The translations under genes and the position numbers were made by a program. Below are positions 1 through 7,815 of a stretch of 64,000 bases of DNA, piece by piece. Each line of letters opens with the position of its first letter. The stretch's first letter is position 1. Source of the DNA: Streptococcus sp. CSL10205-OR2 (GTDB lineage Bacteria; Bacillota; Bacilli; Lactobacillales; Streptococcaceae); assembly GCF_025660655.1 (NCBI RefSeq), contig NZ_JAOTIN010000002.1:152628-216627 (forward strand), in the 5' to 3' direction. Below the pieces are notes generated by a model, which made no database searches, had not been told where the DNA came from, and worked only from the letters and a program-made list of their open reading frames with translations.

Positions 1-22
1 TTTTTATTTACCACAAACATGG

Positions 23-28
23 TATAAT
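23..28 (+). promoter_or_regulatory. -10 box of the CDF transporter gene
   Basis: TATAAT preceded by GG, about 29 bases before the ATG at 58. The matching -35 would lie at the very edge of the window and cannot be judged. An AAGGAAAGGAG ribosome binding site lies between them. Confidence 0.6.
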
Positions 29-57
29 AGCATGATTAAGAAGGAAAGGAGACCGCA

Positions 58-1257
58 ATGAACAACCCTTCAGAAAATTTGAAACAAGCTGAAAAAGGAC
101 CCATTTTAAGCATTGTCGTTTATCTGCTCTTGTCCTTAGCCAAACTATTAGTCGGTTATCTGATTCATTCCTCATCCTTGATTGCTGATGGCTTTAATAA
201 CATGTCTGATATTGTTGGTAATGCTACCTTATTGATTGGCTTACGAATGGCTCGAAAACCTGCTGACAGCGATCACAAGTTTGGTCATTGGAAGATTGAA
301 GATTTGGCTAGCTTGTTGACGTCATTTATCATGTTTATCGTAGGTCTTCAAGTCCTTGTCCAAACCATAGAAATGATGATTGCAAATACCCATACCCCTA
401 TTGATCCATTGGGTGCTTTGGTTGGGCTGATTTCTGCTCTTTGTATTTATGCTGTCTATCGTTTCAATCAATCACTGGCTAGAAAGCTCAAATCTGGAGC
501 CCTCATCGCTGCAGCTAAAGATAATTTAACCGATATCGCCACCTCACTTGGAACAACTATTGCGATTGTAGCTAGTCGTATGCAGTTTCCTGTCATAGAT
601 AAAATGGTTGCCATTATTATCAGCCTTTTTATCATCAAAACGGCTTTTGAGATTTTTAAATCAAGTGCCTTCAGTCTTTCTGATGGCTTTGATGATAAGC
701 GTCTTGCTGAATATAAAGTGGCTATTTTAAAGATTCCTAAAATTTTATCCGTTAAATCCCAAAGGGGAAGAACTTATGGGAGTAATGTTTACCTTGACTT
801 AGTTTTAGAAATGCATCCCGACTTGTCCGTTTTTGAAAGTCATGCCATTACAGAAGAGGTTGAAACCTTGTTAAAGCAAAAATTTGGGGTTTACGATATT
901 GATATTCATGTGGAGCCAGCAAAAATCCAAGAAGACAGGGACAATGAGCTTCTCTACAAGACACTCTATAAAAACGAAAAATTATTTTTATCAAAAATTC
1001 CTGATTATGAAAAGTTATTAGCCGATGACTTTTACATGATTGCAACGAACGGACAATACCTGTCTCTTGATGATTTACAAGCAACAGACGAACATTTCCC
1101 AAACAATTTTAAAGCATTTCAACTGATCAGTGTTAGCCCGAAAATCAAATTGGTTACTTACCAGCTTGAAAACAGTTCACATACTAGCCTTTGGCGTCGT
1201 CATGAAGAATGGCAATTGATTTTTCATCAAATCACGAAAAAAAACGAGCTCTTTTAA
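58..1257 (+). CDS. Cation diffusion facilitator (CDF) family metal efflux transporter
   Basis: Integral membrane divalent metal/proton antiporter of the CDF family. The first ~210 residues hold hydrophobic segments with the CDF signature: an early S-IADGFNNMSD metal-site helix, a DHKFGHWKIEDLASL loop and a second AAKDNLTDIATS site. A cytoplasmic ferredoxin-like domain follows (about 215-290). About 100 extra residues at the C-terminus are seen in several streptococcal CDF proteins of this length. In streptococci such proteins often export manganese (MntE) or zinc; the metal cannot be decided here. The start has a strong Shine-Dalgarno sequence. It is monocistronic and convergent with the next gene, sharing a terminator. 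Confidence 0.88.
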   Translation: MNNPSENLKQAEKGPILSIVVYLLLSLAKLLVGYLIHSSSLIADGFNNMSDIVGNATLLIGLRMARKPADSDHKFGHWKIEDLASLLTSFIMFIVGLQVLVQTIEMMIANTHTPIDPLGALVGLISALCIYAVYRFNQSLARKLKSGALIAAAKDNLTDIATSLGTTIAIVASRMQFPVIDKMVAIIISLFIIKTAFEIFKSSAFSLSDGFDDKRLAEYKVAILKIPKILSVKSQRGRTYGSNVYLDLVLEMHPDLSVFESHAITEEVETLLKQKFGVYDIDIHVEPAKIQEDRDNELLYKTLYKNEKLFLSKIPDYEKLLADDFYMIATNGQYLSLDDLQATDEHFPNNFKAFQLISVSPKIKLVTYQLENSSHTSLWRRHEEWQLIFHQITKKNELF

Positions 1258-1270
1258 GAGCCGTTTTTTT
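1245..1270. terminator. Bidirectional terminator between the CDF gene and phnA
   Basis: GCTCTT/AAGAGC hairpin overlapping the CDF stop codon, with a T-run on the plus side and an A-run on the other side, so it can serve both convergent genes. Confidence 0.75.
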
Positions 1271-1276
1271 ATAAAT

Positions 1277-1609
1277 TTATATTTTTTTAACAAATTCCGA
1301 TTTCAACTTCATGGCACCAAAACCATCAATTTTACAGTCGATATTGTGATCACCTTCAACAAGACGAATGTTTTTAACACGTGTGCCTTGTTTAATGTCT
1401 TTAGGCGCACCTTTAACTTTTAAATCTTTGATAACAGTGATGGTATCGCCATCTGCTAAACGATTGCCGTTACTGTCTAAGACGACTAAACCTTCTTCAA
1501 CAGTCTCATCTTCTAAAGACCATTCATAAGCACACTCTGGACAAACCAGTAAGACACCATCTTCGTAAACATATTCTGATTGGCATTTTGGACAATTTGG
1601 TAGTGACAT
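1277..1609 (-). CDS. PhnA/YjdM-like zinc ribbon protein
   Basis: 110-residue soluble protein of the PhnA (YjdM) family. The N-terminus carries a zinc ribbon ([13 protein letters not shown]...CPECAYEW), followed by the typical SH3-like C-terminal half ([23 protein letters not shown]). Despite the historical name (alkylphosphonate uptake), no phosphonate genes are nearby and the real role is unclear. The start at 1609 is chosen because AAGGAG sits just upstream of MSLPNCP; the frame stays open 10 codons further but has no ribosome binding site there. Confidence 0.85.
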   Translation of the reverse strand: MSLPNCPKCQSEYVYEDGVLLVCPECAYEWSLEDETVEEGLVVLDSNGNRLADGDTITVIKDLKVKGAPKDIKQGTRVKNIRLVEGDHNIDCKIDGFGAMKLKSEFVKKI

Positions 1610-1768
1610 TTTTATCTCCTTTACGTCAATTACTACCATTCTACTTTATCTTGGGTGAGATGGCAAGATGATTAGGGGGTTTTACTGCTAGATTGACAAA
1701 GAAAAGATTTACCGGTTAAGAAACAACTAGTATTCTCTCAATGCCAATTGGCTATTTTTATTATTAAA

Positions 1769-1805
1769 ATAAAAAACCAAGACTGGATTGAGTCATCTTG
1801 GTTTT
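1769..1805 (-). terminator. Terminator of the first Imm26-like gene
   Basis: On the minus strand AAAACCAAGA and TCTTGGTTTT form a stem around a ~13-base loop, followed by a T-rich run. It lies 24 bases beyond the stop at 1829. Confidence 0.8.
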
Positions 1806-1828
1806 CAATATTAATTTAGTATAAAATC

Positions 1829-2809
1829 TTAATCCCAATCTATCTTGTCGTGATTGTTTTTAATGTACTCATAGATAAGTTGAGGGTTTTCTATAAGCTG
1901 TTTCAAGTTTTCATATAAGGATTTTAATAGTCTTTCATTTGCTTGTGAATAGGTAAAGACAATGCTTGAAGCTTCTGGATCCATCTCTAAACCGTCTAAT
2001 AGTTCGGGTGCTATTTCTTGCCAGTAATGGCTCAAAAAGGATTCCCAACCATAACCATTAAGATAAACATCATAAGCATCATCTACTTCTGTTGCAATTG
2101 CCCAAACAGTTGGGTCAGAAACGTCAAGAGACACAAAACTTTCATCGGCATCATGGATTAGAAAGTTATCATCAGTACTTGGCTCTAACCCGTCATCACT
2201 TAAGGGATAACCTTCCACTAAAGTAGGGTCAATAATTAATTCTCTTTCAACATTTGTTGCAATTCCTGTTAAGGTCGTAATGCCATCTATTCCGAGTATT
2301 TGAGGTTCTCGTTCCATTTTTTCACCAGTGACTTTACAAAAATAGTTTCCTCGAAAAGAAATACTATAAAAACCTATGTCTAGTGTTCTTTCTTCTTCGG
2401 TTAGAGGGATGTTGGTAAGTGTGTAAAAGTAGCCCCGTTTCCAATAATCTACTGGTACAATAGCTGGGGGAATAAGTAAATTATCATAATCTGGTTGATA
2501 ATTGCTCATGTTCAAGTCGGTTACTCTATTTTTAAATAAAACAACAAGATGACTGCTTTCCGCAAAAGGATCAAAATCAACTCGATGAATATTAGCTAGG
2601 AGTACTTTTCCGTAAAAATACAGACCTTTTCGCGGAGAGAAGAGAAAGACATCTCCAGTTTGAGGAGAAATCTTTGATTTCTCAATGACTTGAAGTTGAT
2701 GCTTACTTGATTTATTATCATAAAAATCATCAATTTTTCTTTGTGTCTCTTTATCTAACTTAAGATAGCGTTCCTCTATACGATCTGCTATCAAATTGGG
2801 AATATTCAT
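1829..2809 (-). CDS. Imm26-like immunity protein, copy 1
   Basis: 326-residue soluble protein with no signal peptide or membrane segment. Residues ~45-150 carry the pattern of Imm26 domains (SPQTGDVFLFSPRKGLYFYGKVLL...). The acidic C-terminal half (VSLDVSDPTVWAIATEVDDAYDVYLNGYGWESFLSHYW) is not recognised. Imm26 proteins are predicted immunity proteins against polymorphic toxins. It is about 80% identical to the gene at 4042-5022 by eye and lies exactly 2213 bp from it at both ends. It starts behind an extended -10 promoter shared by the whole island (2855-2863). The domain call is by pattern recognition; the immunity role is inference, since no toxin gene is near. Confidence 0.7.
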   Translation of the reverse strand: MNIPNLIADRIEERYLKLDKETQRKIDDFYDNKSSKHQLQVIEKSKISPQTGDVFLFSPRKGLYFYGKVLLANIHRVDFDPFAESSHLVVLFKNRVTDLNMSNYQPDYDNLLIPPAIVPVDYWKRGYFYTLTNIPLTEEERTLDIGFYSISFRGNYFCKVTGEKMEREPQILGIDGITTLTGIATNVERELIIDPTLVEGYPLSDDGLEPSTDDNFLIHDADESFVSLDVSDPTVWAIATEVDDAYDVYLNGYGWESFLSHYWQEIAPELLDGLEMDPEASSIVFTYSQANERLLKSLYENLKQLIENPQLIYEYIKNNHDKIDWD

Positions 2810-2854
2810 TATTGTCTCTTTCTAAATACTTTTGTTTTTCAACTCTTACAGACC

Positions 2855-2890
2855 ATTATAACAGAAAAACACCCTCTATTGAGGATCTTA
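2855..2890 (-). repeat. Terminator-promoter module, copy 1
   Basis: On the minus strand, hairpin CCTC-AATA-GAGG runs into a T5 tract, then directly into TGTTATAAT (extended -10, 2855-2863). A conserved ~45-base leader ends in AGAAAGAGACAATAATG, the start of Imm26 copy 1. The same module recurs at 5068, 5711, 7761, 8898 and 9783. Confidence 0.75.
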
Positions 2891-2964
2891 GTCAGCTTTA
2901 CTGCTAAAATCATTGTAAGATAGTTAATGCAGCTAATTGACGTTTAGCTTCTCTCACAAAATAA
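2890..2964 (-). pseudogene. Remnant: 3' end of a TPR-like membrane protein gene
   Basis: About 75 bases nearly identical to 7797-7872, which is the stop region and last ~20 codons of the 270-residue gene (…CTAATTGACGTTTAGCTTCTCTCACAAAATAA on the plus strand). Homology stops abruptly at 2964. It is a fossil of a further copy of that family, still attached to terminator-promoter module 1. Confidence 0.75.
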
Positions 2965-2991
2965 TCTGTTAAATTATTCATAAACCAACTA

Positions 2992-3327
2992 CTATTTCAG
3001 TATTTCATCAATAGTCGTTTCTTTTTCTGTTTTTAAATCATAAAAGCCAACATGTACATCCTCTTCATACAACCAGCATAAATCGGTTCCATATTTTGCA
3101 GGAAAAATCTCTAACATGACTGGTGAAATTGTCTTTATACTTGTTGCCGATAGGATGACAAAATTTTGTGGATTGGACACAAAGGCATCGTCATCTTTTA
3201 TTGATAATATGGTCCAGCCATTAAGTTCTTTTATTTTTGACTCATTGCGATAAGTATATCTTATTGGGTAACCTAAGAGGACATTATTAGAAACTATAAA
3301 ACCACCGTATTCAGAGTCATTAATCAT
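2992..3327 (-). CDS. Imm33-like (DUF2185) immunity protein
   Basis: 111-residue soluble protein with the DUF2185/Imm33 pattern: GGFIVSNNVLLGYPIRYTYRNE, then NGWTILS, a DDDAFVSNPQNFVIL stretch and a C-terminal LEIFPAKYGTDLCW segment. The start at 3327 is chosen because AAGGAGG lies 8 bases upstream; a start at 3378 would overlap the ankyrin gene by 59 bases with no ribosome binding site. With the chosen start it overlaps the upstream stop by 8 bases, so the two genes are translationally coupled. Imm33 is a predicted polymorphic-toxin immunity family; the target is unknown. Confidence 0.75.
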   Translation of the reverse strand: MINDSEYGGFIVSNNVLLGYPIRYTYRNESKIKELNGWTILSIKDDDAFVSNPQNFVILSATSIKTISPVMLEIFPAKYGTDLCWLYEEDVHVGFYDLKTEKETTIDEILK

Positions 3328-3853
3328 TAATTGGTCCTCCTTTTGATGATAATAAATTATTTCTCCAGCTTGTTTCATGAACGTAGTCCAAAACTGACTT
3401 GCCTTGTAGATTTTTAATGGTAATATCTGAACCTTTATTAAGTAGTAGAAGATATAGCGGCATTGCTTCTTCAGTGGAAAGTTTTAGTACAGTAATAGCA
3501 TAAATCATTGGAATATTCCCAAACCTATCAATTTGATTGACATTAACCCCAGATTTGAGTAAAAGCGTTACAACTTTAATAGCATAAGAAATATCAGGAC
3601 GCCAATTAGCTTTGTATTGAAAAAAATTATGTAAGGCATTTCTTTTATTTCTGTCTAAAAAATTAACATCTATACCTTCTTTTATTAAAAATTCTATCAT
3701 TCTTAATTTTTCATTTAACTTACTATTACTTGTTAATGTCATATTTAAAAGATTTATATTGACATCAGACACTTGGTTAATATGGCCGTCATAAAAAGAC
3801 ATAAATTCATCAAATGTTCCTTCTTGAACAGCATCAAAAATATCTAAAATCAT
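3320..3853 (-). CDS. Ankyrin repeat protein, probable immunity protein
   Basis: 177 residues with about three ankyrin-type repeats (IEFLIKEGIDVNFLDRNKRNALH; VVTLLLKSGVNVNQIDRFGNIPMIYAI; LLLNKGSDITIKNLQGKSVLDY). No signal peptide. AAAGGAG precedes the ATG. It is the first gene of a two-gene unit with the Imm33-like gene. Ankyrin proteins of this size are common immunity proteins in Firmicute toxin loci, which fits the surroundings, but they also occur in other roles. Confidence 0.7.
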   Translation of the reverse strand: MILDIFDAVQEGTFDEFMSFYDGHINQVSDVNINLLNMTLTSNSKLNEKLRMIEFLIKEGIDVNFLDRNKRNALHNFFQYKANWRPDISYAIKVVTLLLKSGVNVNQIDRFGNIPMIYAITVLKLSTEEAMPLYLLLLNKGSDITIKNLQGKSVLDYVHETSWRNNLLSSKGGPIND

Positions 3854-3869
3854 TTTTTCTCCTTTTACT

Positions 3870-4031
3870 CATATTTATGACTTCTGTTAGCACTAGTGCT
3901 TCTATTCTATAGTTTTTTGGATCTGGCTAAAATGATTTCAACTCATCTAAAGTTATTTCTCCATTTTGTAAAACATACTATTTCAGTATAACACAAAAGC
4001 TAAGACTGCTTAAAGTAATCTTAGCTTTTTT
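3870..4031 (-). other. Spacer with terminator, promoter and a coding remnant
   Basis: From the Imm26 copy 2 side on the minus strand: a terminator hairpin AGCTAAGA/TCTTAGCT (3995-4031) runs into TGTTATACT (3985-3993), a likely extended -10 for the ankyrin-Imm33 pair. A short frame then reads YVLQNGEITLDELKSF followed by a stop. The ELKSF part recurs, without the stop, in the spacers at about 7610 and 8750, so it is the tail or a piece of a lost gene. The bases just after the -10 also match the end of the Imm33-like gene. Confidence 0.5.
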
Positions 4032-4041
4032 CTGTATAATC

Positions 4042-5022
4042 CTAGTCCCAATCAATCTTGTCATGATTGTTTTTAATGTACTCAGATATAAAATGAGGAT
4101 TTTCTATAAGCTTTTTCAAGTTTTCATATAAGGATTTTAATAGTGTTTCATTCGCTGGTGAATAGAAAAAGACAATGCTTGAAGCTTCTGGATCTATCTC
4201 TAAACCGTCTAATAGTTCGGGTGCTGTTTCTTGCCAGTAATGGCTCAAAAAGACTTCCCAACCATAACCATTAAGGTAAACATCATAAGTATCATCTACT
4301 TCTGTAGCAATTGCCCAAACAGTTGGGTCAGAAACGTCAAGAGACACAAAACTTTCATCAGCATCATAGATTAGAAAGGTATCATCTGTACTTGGATTTA
4401 ACTCATCTTCACTTAAGGGATAACCCTCAACTAAAGTAGGGTCAATAATTAACTCTCGTTCCACCTCTGAAGCAATTCCTGTCAGAGTCGTAATACCATG
4501 TAATCCTAAAATTTTTGGTTCTCTTACCATCTTCTCTCCAGTGACTTTACAAAAATAGTTTTTAGGAAAAGAAAGCCTGTAAAAACCTATGTCTAATCCT
4601 TTTTCTTCTTCGGTTAGAGGAATGTTGGTAAGCGTATAAAAGTAACCCCGTTTCCAATAATCTACTGGTACAATCTCCGGAGAAATGAGTAAATCATTAT
4701 AATCTGGACGATAATTATCCATACTCAAGTCAGTCACACGACTCTTAAACAATACAACCATGTGATTACCTTCTATAAAGGAATCAGGAATTTTACGATG
4801 AATATTAGCTAGGAGTACTTTTCCGTAAAAATACAGGCCTTTTCGAGGAGAGAAGAGAAAGACATCTCCAGTTTGGGGAGAAATCTTTGATTTCTCAATG
4901 ACTTGTAGTTGATAAGAATCCGCTCTATTTTTATAGAAATCATCTAATTTTCTTTGTGTCTCTTTATCTAATTGAAGATAACGTTTCCTTCTACGATCTG
5001 CTATCAAATTGGGATTATTCAT
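4042..5022 (-). CDS. Imm26-like immunity protein, copy 2
   Basis: 326 residues, same length and frame as the copy at 1829-2809. Differences are scattered across the protein, with clusters around residues 10-35 and 75-110. The Imm26 core (TGDVFLFSPRKGLYFYGKVLL) is unchanged. It starts behind terminator-promoter module 2 and ends in its own terminator just before the ankyrin unit. Paralogues that keep the core but drift elsewhere suggest selection for different partners. This is inference. Confidence 0.7.
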   Translation of the reverse strand: MNNPNLIADRRRKRYLQLDKETQRKLDDFYKNRADSYQLQVIEKSKISPQTGDVFLFSPRKGLYFYGKVLLANIHRKIPDSFIEGNHMVVLFKSRVTDLSMDNYRPDYNDLLISPEIVPVDYWKRGYFYTLTNIPLTEEEKGLDIGFYRLSFPKNYFCKVTGEKMVREPKILGLHGITTLTGIASEVERELIIDPTLVEGYPLSEDELNPSTDDTFLIYDADESFVSLDVSDPTVWAIATEVDDTYDVYLNGYGWEVFLSHYWQETAPELLDGLEIDPEASSIVFFYSPANETLLKSLYENLKKLIENPHFISEYIKNNHDKIDWD

Positions 5023-5067
5023 TATTGTCTCTTTCTAAATGCTTTAGTTATTTAACTCTTACAGACC

Positions 5068-5098
5068 ATTATAACAGAAAAACACCCTCAAATGAGGG
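5068..5098 (-). repeat. Terminator-promoter module, copy 2
   Basis: CCCTCA/TGAGGG hairpin (5085-5098), T5 tract, then TGTTATAAT (5068-5076) driving Imm26 copy 2. The leader is almost the same as in copies 1, 4 and 5. Confidence 0.75.
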
Positions 5099-5099
5099 C

Positions 5100-5165
5100 A
5101 TTTACTGATTTTATTATAAACTCTTTAAATTCTTTTTAGCTTCTTGAGCGATCTTTTTTGTCTTA
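5100..5165 (-). pseudogene. Remnant: 3' end of the second TPR-like subfamily
   Basis: The plus-strand bases TTTACTGATTTTATTATAAA and CTCTTTAAATTCTTTTTAGC, then CTTCTTGAGCGAT, match the stop and last codons of the 257-residue gene at 8940. Homology fades after about 5165. Together with the 5' remnant at 5600-5700 it marks a copy whose middle has been lost and replaced by the small membrane gene. Confidence 0.65.
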
Positions 5166-5316
5166 CGTTGTTCGGTGAATTTTATTTTTCAATGTTAATT
5201 CTTAACATCGTAAAAATAATGGTTAAATAGTTTATAAAAGAAATTATTTAGTAAAAGTACCTCAACATGGTGAGTATAAACTGATGTATCAATAAAAAAT
5301 AGAGAAATATATTGCT
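5166..5316. other. AT-rich spacer without recognisable gene
   Basis: No open frame of note. It contains a short perfect inverted repeat ATGTTAA-TTC-TTAACAT (about 5193-5209) of unknown role, possibly an old terminator or operator. Confidence 0.4.
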
Positions 5317-5544
5317 TTATTTTTTTATTAATTTTAAACCCAATAAAAAAATCCAATTTAAAATAAATATCATAAGTAAGTTTCTAGATAGCAAATAATA
5401 TTCTATTATATCCCCATCAGGTAAAAAAATAGACCTATCATTTAAAATGGCATAAGCACTAATAAAAGCTGAAGCAATTAATAACACACCAATAATTTTC
5501 ACTATATAATCCTTATAGTCTTTATAATCTTTATAATCCTTCAT
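5317..5544 (-). CDS. Small two-TM membrane protein with KDY repeats
   Basis: 75 residues. The N-terminus is MKDYKDYKDYKDY, encoded by a 9-base tandem repeat, followed by two hydrophobic helices (about 16-34 and 53-72) and a KLIKK tail. AAGGAG lies 8 bases before this ATG; an alternative start 12 codons upstream has none, and the -10-like TATAAT (5572-5577) would lie inside it. It has no recognised family. Its size, topology and place among immunity-like genes suggest a small membrane immunity protein. This is inference only. Confidence 0.55.
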   Translation of the reverse strand: MKDYKDYKDYKDYIVKIIGVLLIASAFISAYAILNDRSIFLPDGDIIEYYLLSRNLLMIFILNWIFLLGLKLIKK

Positions 5545-5599
5545 AGCAATACTCCTTATACTTTTGAAAATATTATACACTAAAAATAACCAAAAAAAT

Positions 5600-5700
5600 A
5601 CTTTTTTTGTTATTTTTCAGGCTCTATTTCAAATTATTTCATTCTGTTTCCTTCTATTATTTAAAACATAAAAACTTATTTTTTGCTAAAATCACTTTAT
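5600..5700 (-). pseudogene. Remnant: 5' end of a TPR-like membrane gene
   Basis: Downstream of promoter module 3 the minus strand reproduces the leader of the 257-residue gene and then an ATG with EIEPEK in the same place, but with in-frame stops within 11 codons. It is the decayed start of another family member. The 75-residue gene now sits behind it. Confidence 0.65.
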
Positions 5701-5710
5701 ATTTCATTCT

Positions 5711-5744
5711 ATTATAACAGAAAAACACCCTTAAATGAGGGTGT
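5711..5744 (-). repeat. Terminator-promoter module, copy 3
   Basis: ACACCCTT/GAGGGTGT hairpin (5725-5744), T5 tract, TGTTATAAT (5711-5719). It now drives only a degraded reading frame, although it may still transcribe the small membrane gene downstream. Confidence 0.7.
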
Positions 5745-5752
5745 TTACTGAA

Positions 5753-6534
5753 TTAATGAGAATTCTTTAAATTCTTTTTTGCTTCTTGAACGATAAAAAG
5801 TTCTGGATTTTCATTTGATAGTATTTCAAAAATACTTTTAGCTTTATCCATTTCATTTTTTAATTGATAATTTTTGCCTTGTAAAAATCACTCATTAGCC
5901 GAGCTAATTTTGATGTCGGTTGGTAGCTTTCAAAAAACGAATTCTCTTTTTGATGATAAATAATATCCTCAACGGCAAAAATATACAATAGTGAGTTTTT
6001 ATACTGTTTAGAGCCAGAGGCAATATCTATTAATTCTTCTTTTAAAGAGCTTATTTTTTCACTATCCTTCTGATTATTTTTAAAACACAATGTTTGAAAA
6101 AGATAAATTGATAAAATAATTTTTTCTTTATTGTTCAGTGAATAATTCAAAAGAAGTCTGTGTATCTCATCCTCAACAAAATTAAAATTTCCTTTATAGA
6201 AGCTCACCTGAATTTGTGATGTCATTAAAAATATCTTAGTTCTTTTTTTATGGTATTTTTTATGATTTATTTGATAATATTTTTGAAATATCTCAGAATC
6301 TAATGTTTCATTCAACAAACTATTAATGGCATTTGAAGTCAAAAAAACAATAGTATAAGAAATCAATATAATAAAAATAGCAATCATTAAAGAAAGATTT
6401 TGTGGGACTTTACTTTGTGTTATCATTAAAATCACAATAACAAATAGACCAATAATTAATAGACCAATTGGTACCGTATTTCTAATATGCCATAAAGTAT
6501 TTATTGACAGTTGATTAAGTTTTCTTTTTTTCAT
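5753..6534 (-). pseudogene. Frameshifted TPR-like membrane protein
   Basis: Homologue of the 257-residue protein at 8940-9713. The open frame gives 224 residues and ends prematurely at 5860. One T is missing from a T-run (5 here, 6 at the matching site near 9058), and the remaining ~33 codons are intact in another frame down to the old stop at 5753-5755. Two TM helices lie at about 22-40 and 49-68. From IYLFQTLCFKN onward it is almost identical to the 257-residue protein, but the N-terminal half is unrelated in sequence. It may be a pseudogene, a functional truncated form, or slippage-corrected. Confidence 0.75.
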
Positions 6535-6535
6535 T

Positions 6536-6670
6536 CTATTTCCTTCTATTGTTTAAAGCATTAAAACTTAACACTATCATCAATAAGATAGTTAAAGATC
6601 CAAGAATATTTCTAAAAAAATACAAAGATGATGCTGATAAATGTGATAATTTTTCTTTTAATAAATGCAT
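6536..6670 (-). CDS. Possible 44-residue membrane peptide or N-terminal remnant
   Basis: Frame starting MHLLKEKLSHLSASS with one hydrophobic segment and ending NALNNRRK, stop just 1 base before the ATG of the next gene. Its first ~35 residues resemble the start of the frameshifted gene (KLxxLSxxxLxxxRN pattern). It is either an N-terminal stub of another family member or a translated leader. The ribosome binding site is poor (AGGA directly before ATG). Confidence 0.3.
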   Translation of the reverse strand: MHLLKEKLSHLSASSLYFFRNILGSLTILLMIVLSFNALNNRRK

Positions 6671-6685
6671 TCCTAATAACACTTT

Positions 6686-7492
6686 CTAGTTGGTCACTGC
6701 AGCTAATTGATATTTAGCTTCTCTCACAAAATAAAAGTCAGAACTTCCTTTGGCAAGTTCGCCAAAATATTTCTTGGCACTCTTGTTATCTCCCATAAGC
6801 TTAGCATTTAAGCCACTACAATAGAGCTTAAAATAATCAGAAAGAATTCCTTCTTCTGGTCTATCATCGAAAAAATGATTCTCTTTTTCTAACAACAATA
6901 AGTCTCTAAATGTTTCTAGAAATGTTAAATAGCGATTTTTTAATAGTGTTACTTTTTTATTGCCTTCTATGTTCAATAAGTTTTGGTAATAAATTTCAAA
7001 CTGTACAGACTCTCCTAACAATAAATAGTTAAAAGCAAGGAGGAAGGATTTTTCAATAGCCATTGCTTTCCTAGACAATCTGGGAAAAGTGTCAATGGTT
7101 ATTTTGTCCAAAAAAGCAATAGACTCCCTGAAATTTCCTTCATGAAAAGTTAAAATAGCGAAGTTTAAATAAGACTCTGCTCGTAAGACTTTATGGATTT
7201 TCCAGTTTTTTAAAGAACTTTGTTTCGCTTCAAGAAAGGCACGATATTTTTTTAAGTCTTTTTCTTTATGTAAAATGTATCTTAAGGCTTTATTGATTGA
7301 ATCAATCAAAATAATAGAAAAAATTGCAAATACAATAGAAAGTAAAAGAATAATATTAGCATAATCTGAAAATTGAACCAAGAAAGCAATCGTAAACAAT
7401 AATGCCGCTAGAAATAAAAAGCCAGTGTGTACAAATTTACTTAGTTTTTCAAACTCCTTACTCGACATTTTTAAAATATGTTGTTTAAACAT
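6686..7492 (-). CDS. Two-TM protein with TPR-like domain, copy C
   Basis: 268 residues. N-terminal amphipathic stretch (1-21), two membrane helices (about 22-70), then a long helical cytoplasmic domain with repeat-like pieces (SYLNFAILTFHEGNFRESIAFL; KSAKKYFGELA…FYFVREAKYQLA) resembling tetratricopeptide repeats. Residues 1-21 and ~70-268 are ~95% the same as the neighbour at 7816, while the membrane part is entirely different. AAGGAG precedes the start. Family not recognised. The KENxFF…LSD…AK..F..L…F.V.EA+ pattern links it to the 257-residue protein as well. A role in immunity or sensing at the membrane is inferred from context. Confidence 0.7.
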   Translation of the reverse strand: MFKQHILKMSSKEFEKLSKFVHTGFLFLAALLFTIAFLVQFSDYANIILLLSIVFAIFSIILIDSINKALRYILHKEKDLKKYRAFLEAKQSSLKNWKIHKVLRAESYLNFAILTFHEGNFRESIAFLDKITIDTFPRLSRKAMAIEKSFLLAFNYLLLGESVQFEIYYQNLLNIEGNKKVTLLKNRYLTFLETFRDLLLLEKENHFFDDRPEEGILSDYFKLYCSGLNAKLMGDNKSAKKYFGELAKGSSDFYFVREAKYQLAAVTN

Positions 7493-7499
7493 TTAAACT

Positions 7500-7631
7500 C
7501 CTTCTATTTTTTAATTTGCAAAGATTAGAAATAATGGTTCTTTGTAATTTCCAATTTTAGTTTCTTACCAATTTTCCCACTGGGCAACCACTTTGACATT
7601 GCCATAATCATTGGATCTGACTGAAATGATT
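7500..7631 (-). pseudogene. Remnant reading ELKSFQSDPMIMAMSKW..., copy 1
   Basis: On the minus strand a frame of about 38 codons runs ELKSFQSDPMIMAMSK then WLPSGKIGKKLKLEI and ends before copy C. A close second copy lies near 8640-8767, and a shorter relative lies at 3930. I do not recognise the protein. It looks like the C-terminal end of a gene whose front has been deleted together with the neighbouring Imm26 body. Confidence 0.4.
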
Positions 7632-7715
7632 TCAACTCATGTCAGTTTCTACCTTTTTATCAAAGCAGAAATAACGTTTCCTTCTACGATCTGCTATCAA
7701 ATTGGGAATATTCAT
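7632..7715 (-). pseudogene. Imm26-like 5' stub, copy 1
   Basis: Starts MNIPNLIADRRRKRY like the intact Imm26 genes, with the same promoter module and leader, then jumps to FCFDKKVETDMS and a stop. The first 15 codons of the immunity gene survive; the other 310 are deleted. Confidence 0.75.
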
Positions 7716-7760
7716 TATTGTCTCTTTCTAAAAGCTTTAGTTATTTAACTCTTACAGACC

Positions 7761-7794
7761 ATTATAACAGAAAAATACCCTCTAATGAGGGTAT
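7761..7794 (-). repeat. Terminator-promoter module, copy 4
   Basis: ATACCCTC/GAGGGTAT hairpin (7775-7794) with T5 and TGTTATAAT (7761-7769). It ends the 270-residue gene and starts the Imm26 stub. Confidence 0.75.
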
Positions 7795-7815
7795 TAGTCA
7801 TCTTTACTGCTAAAA

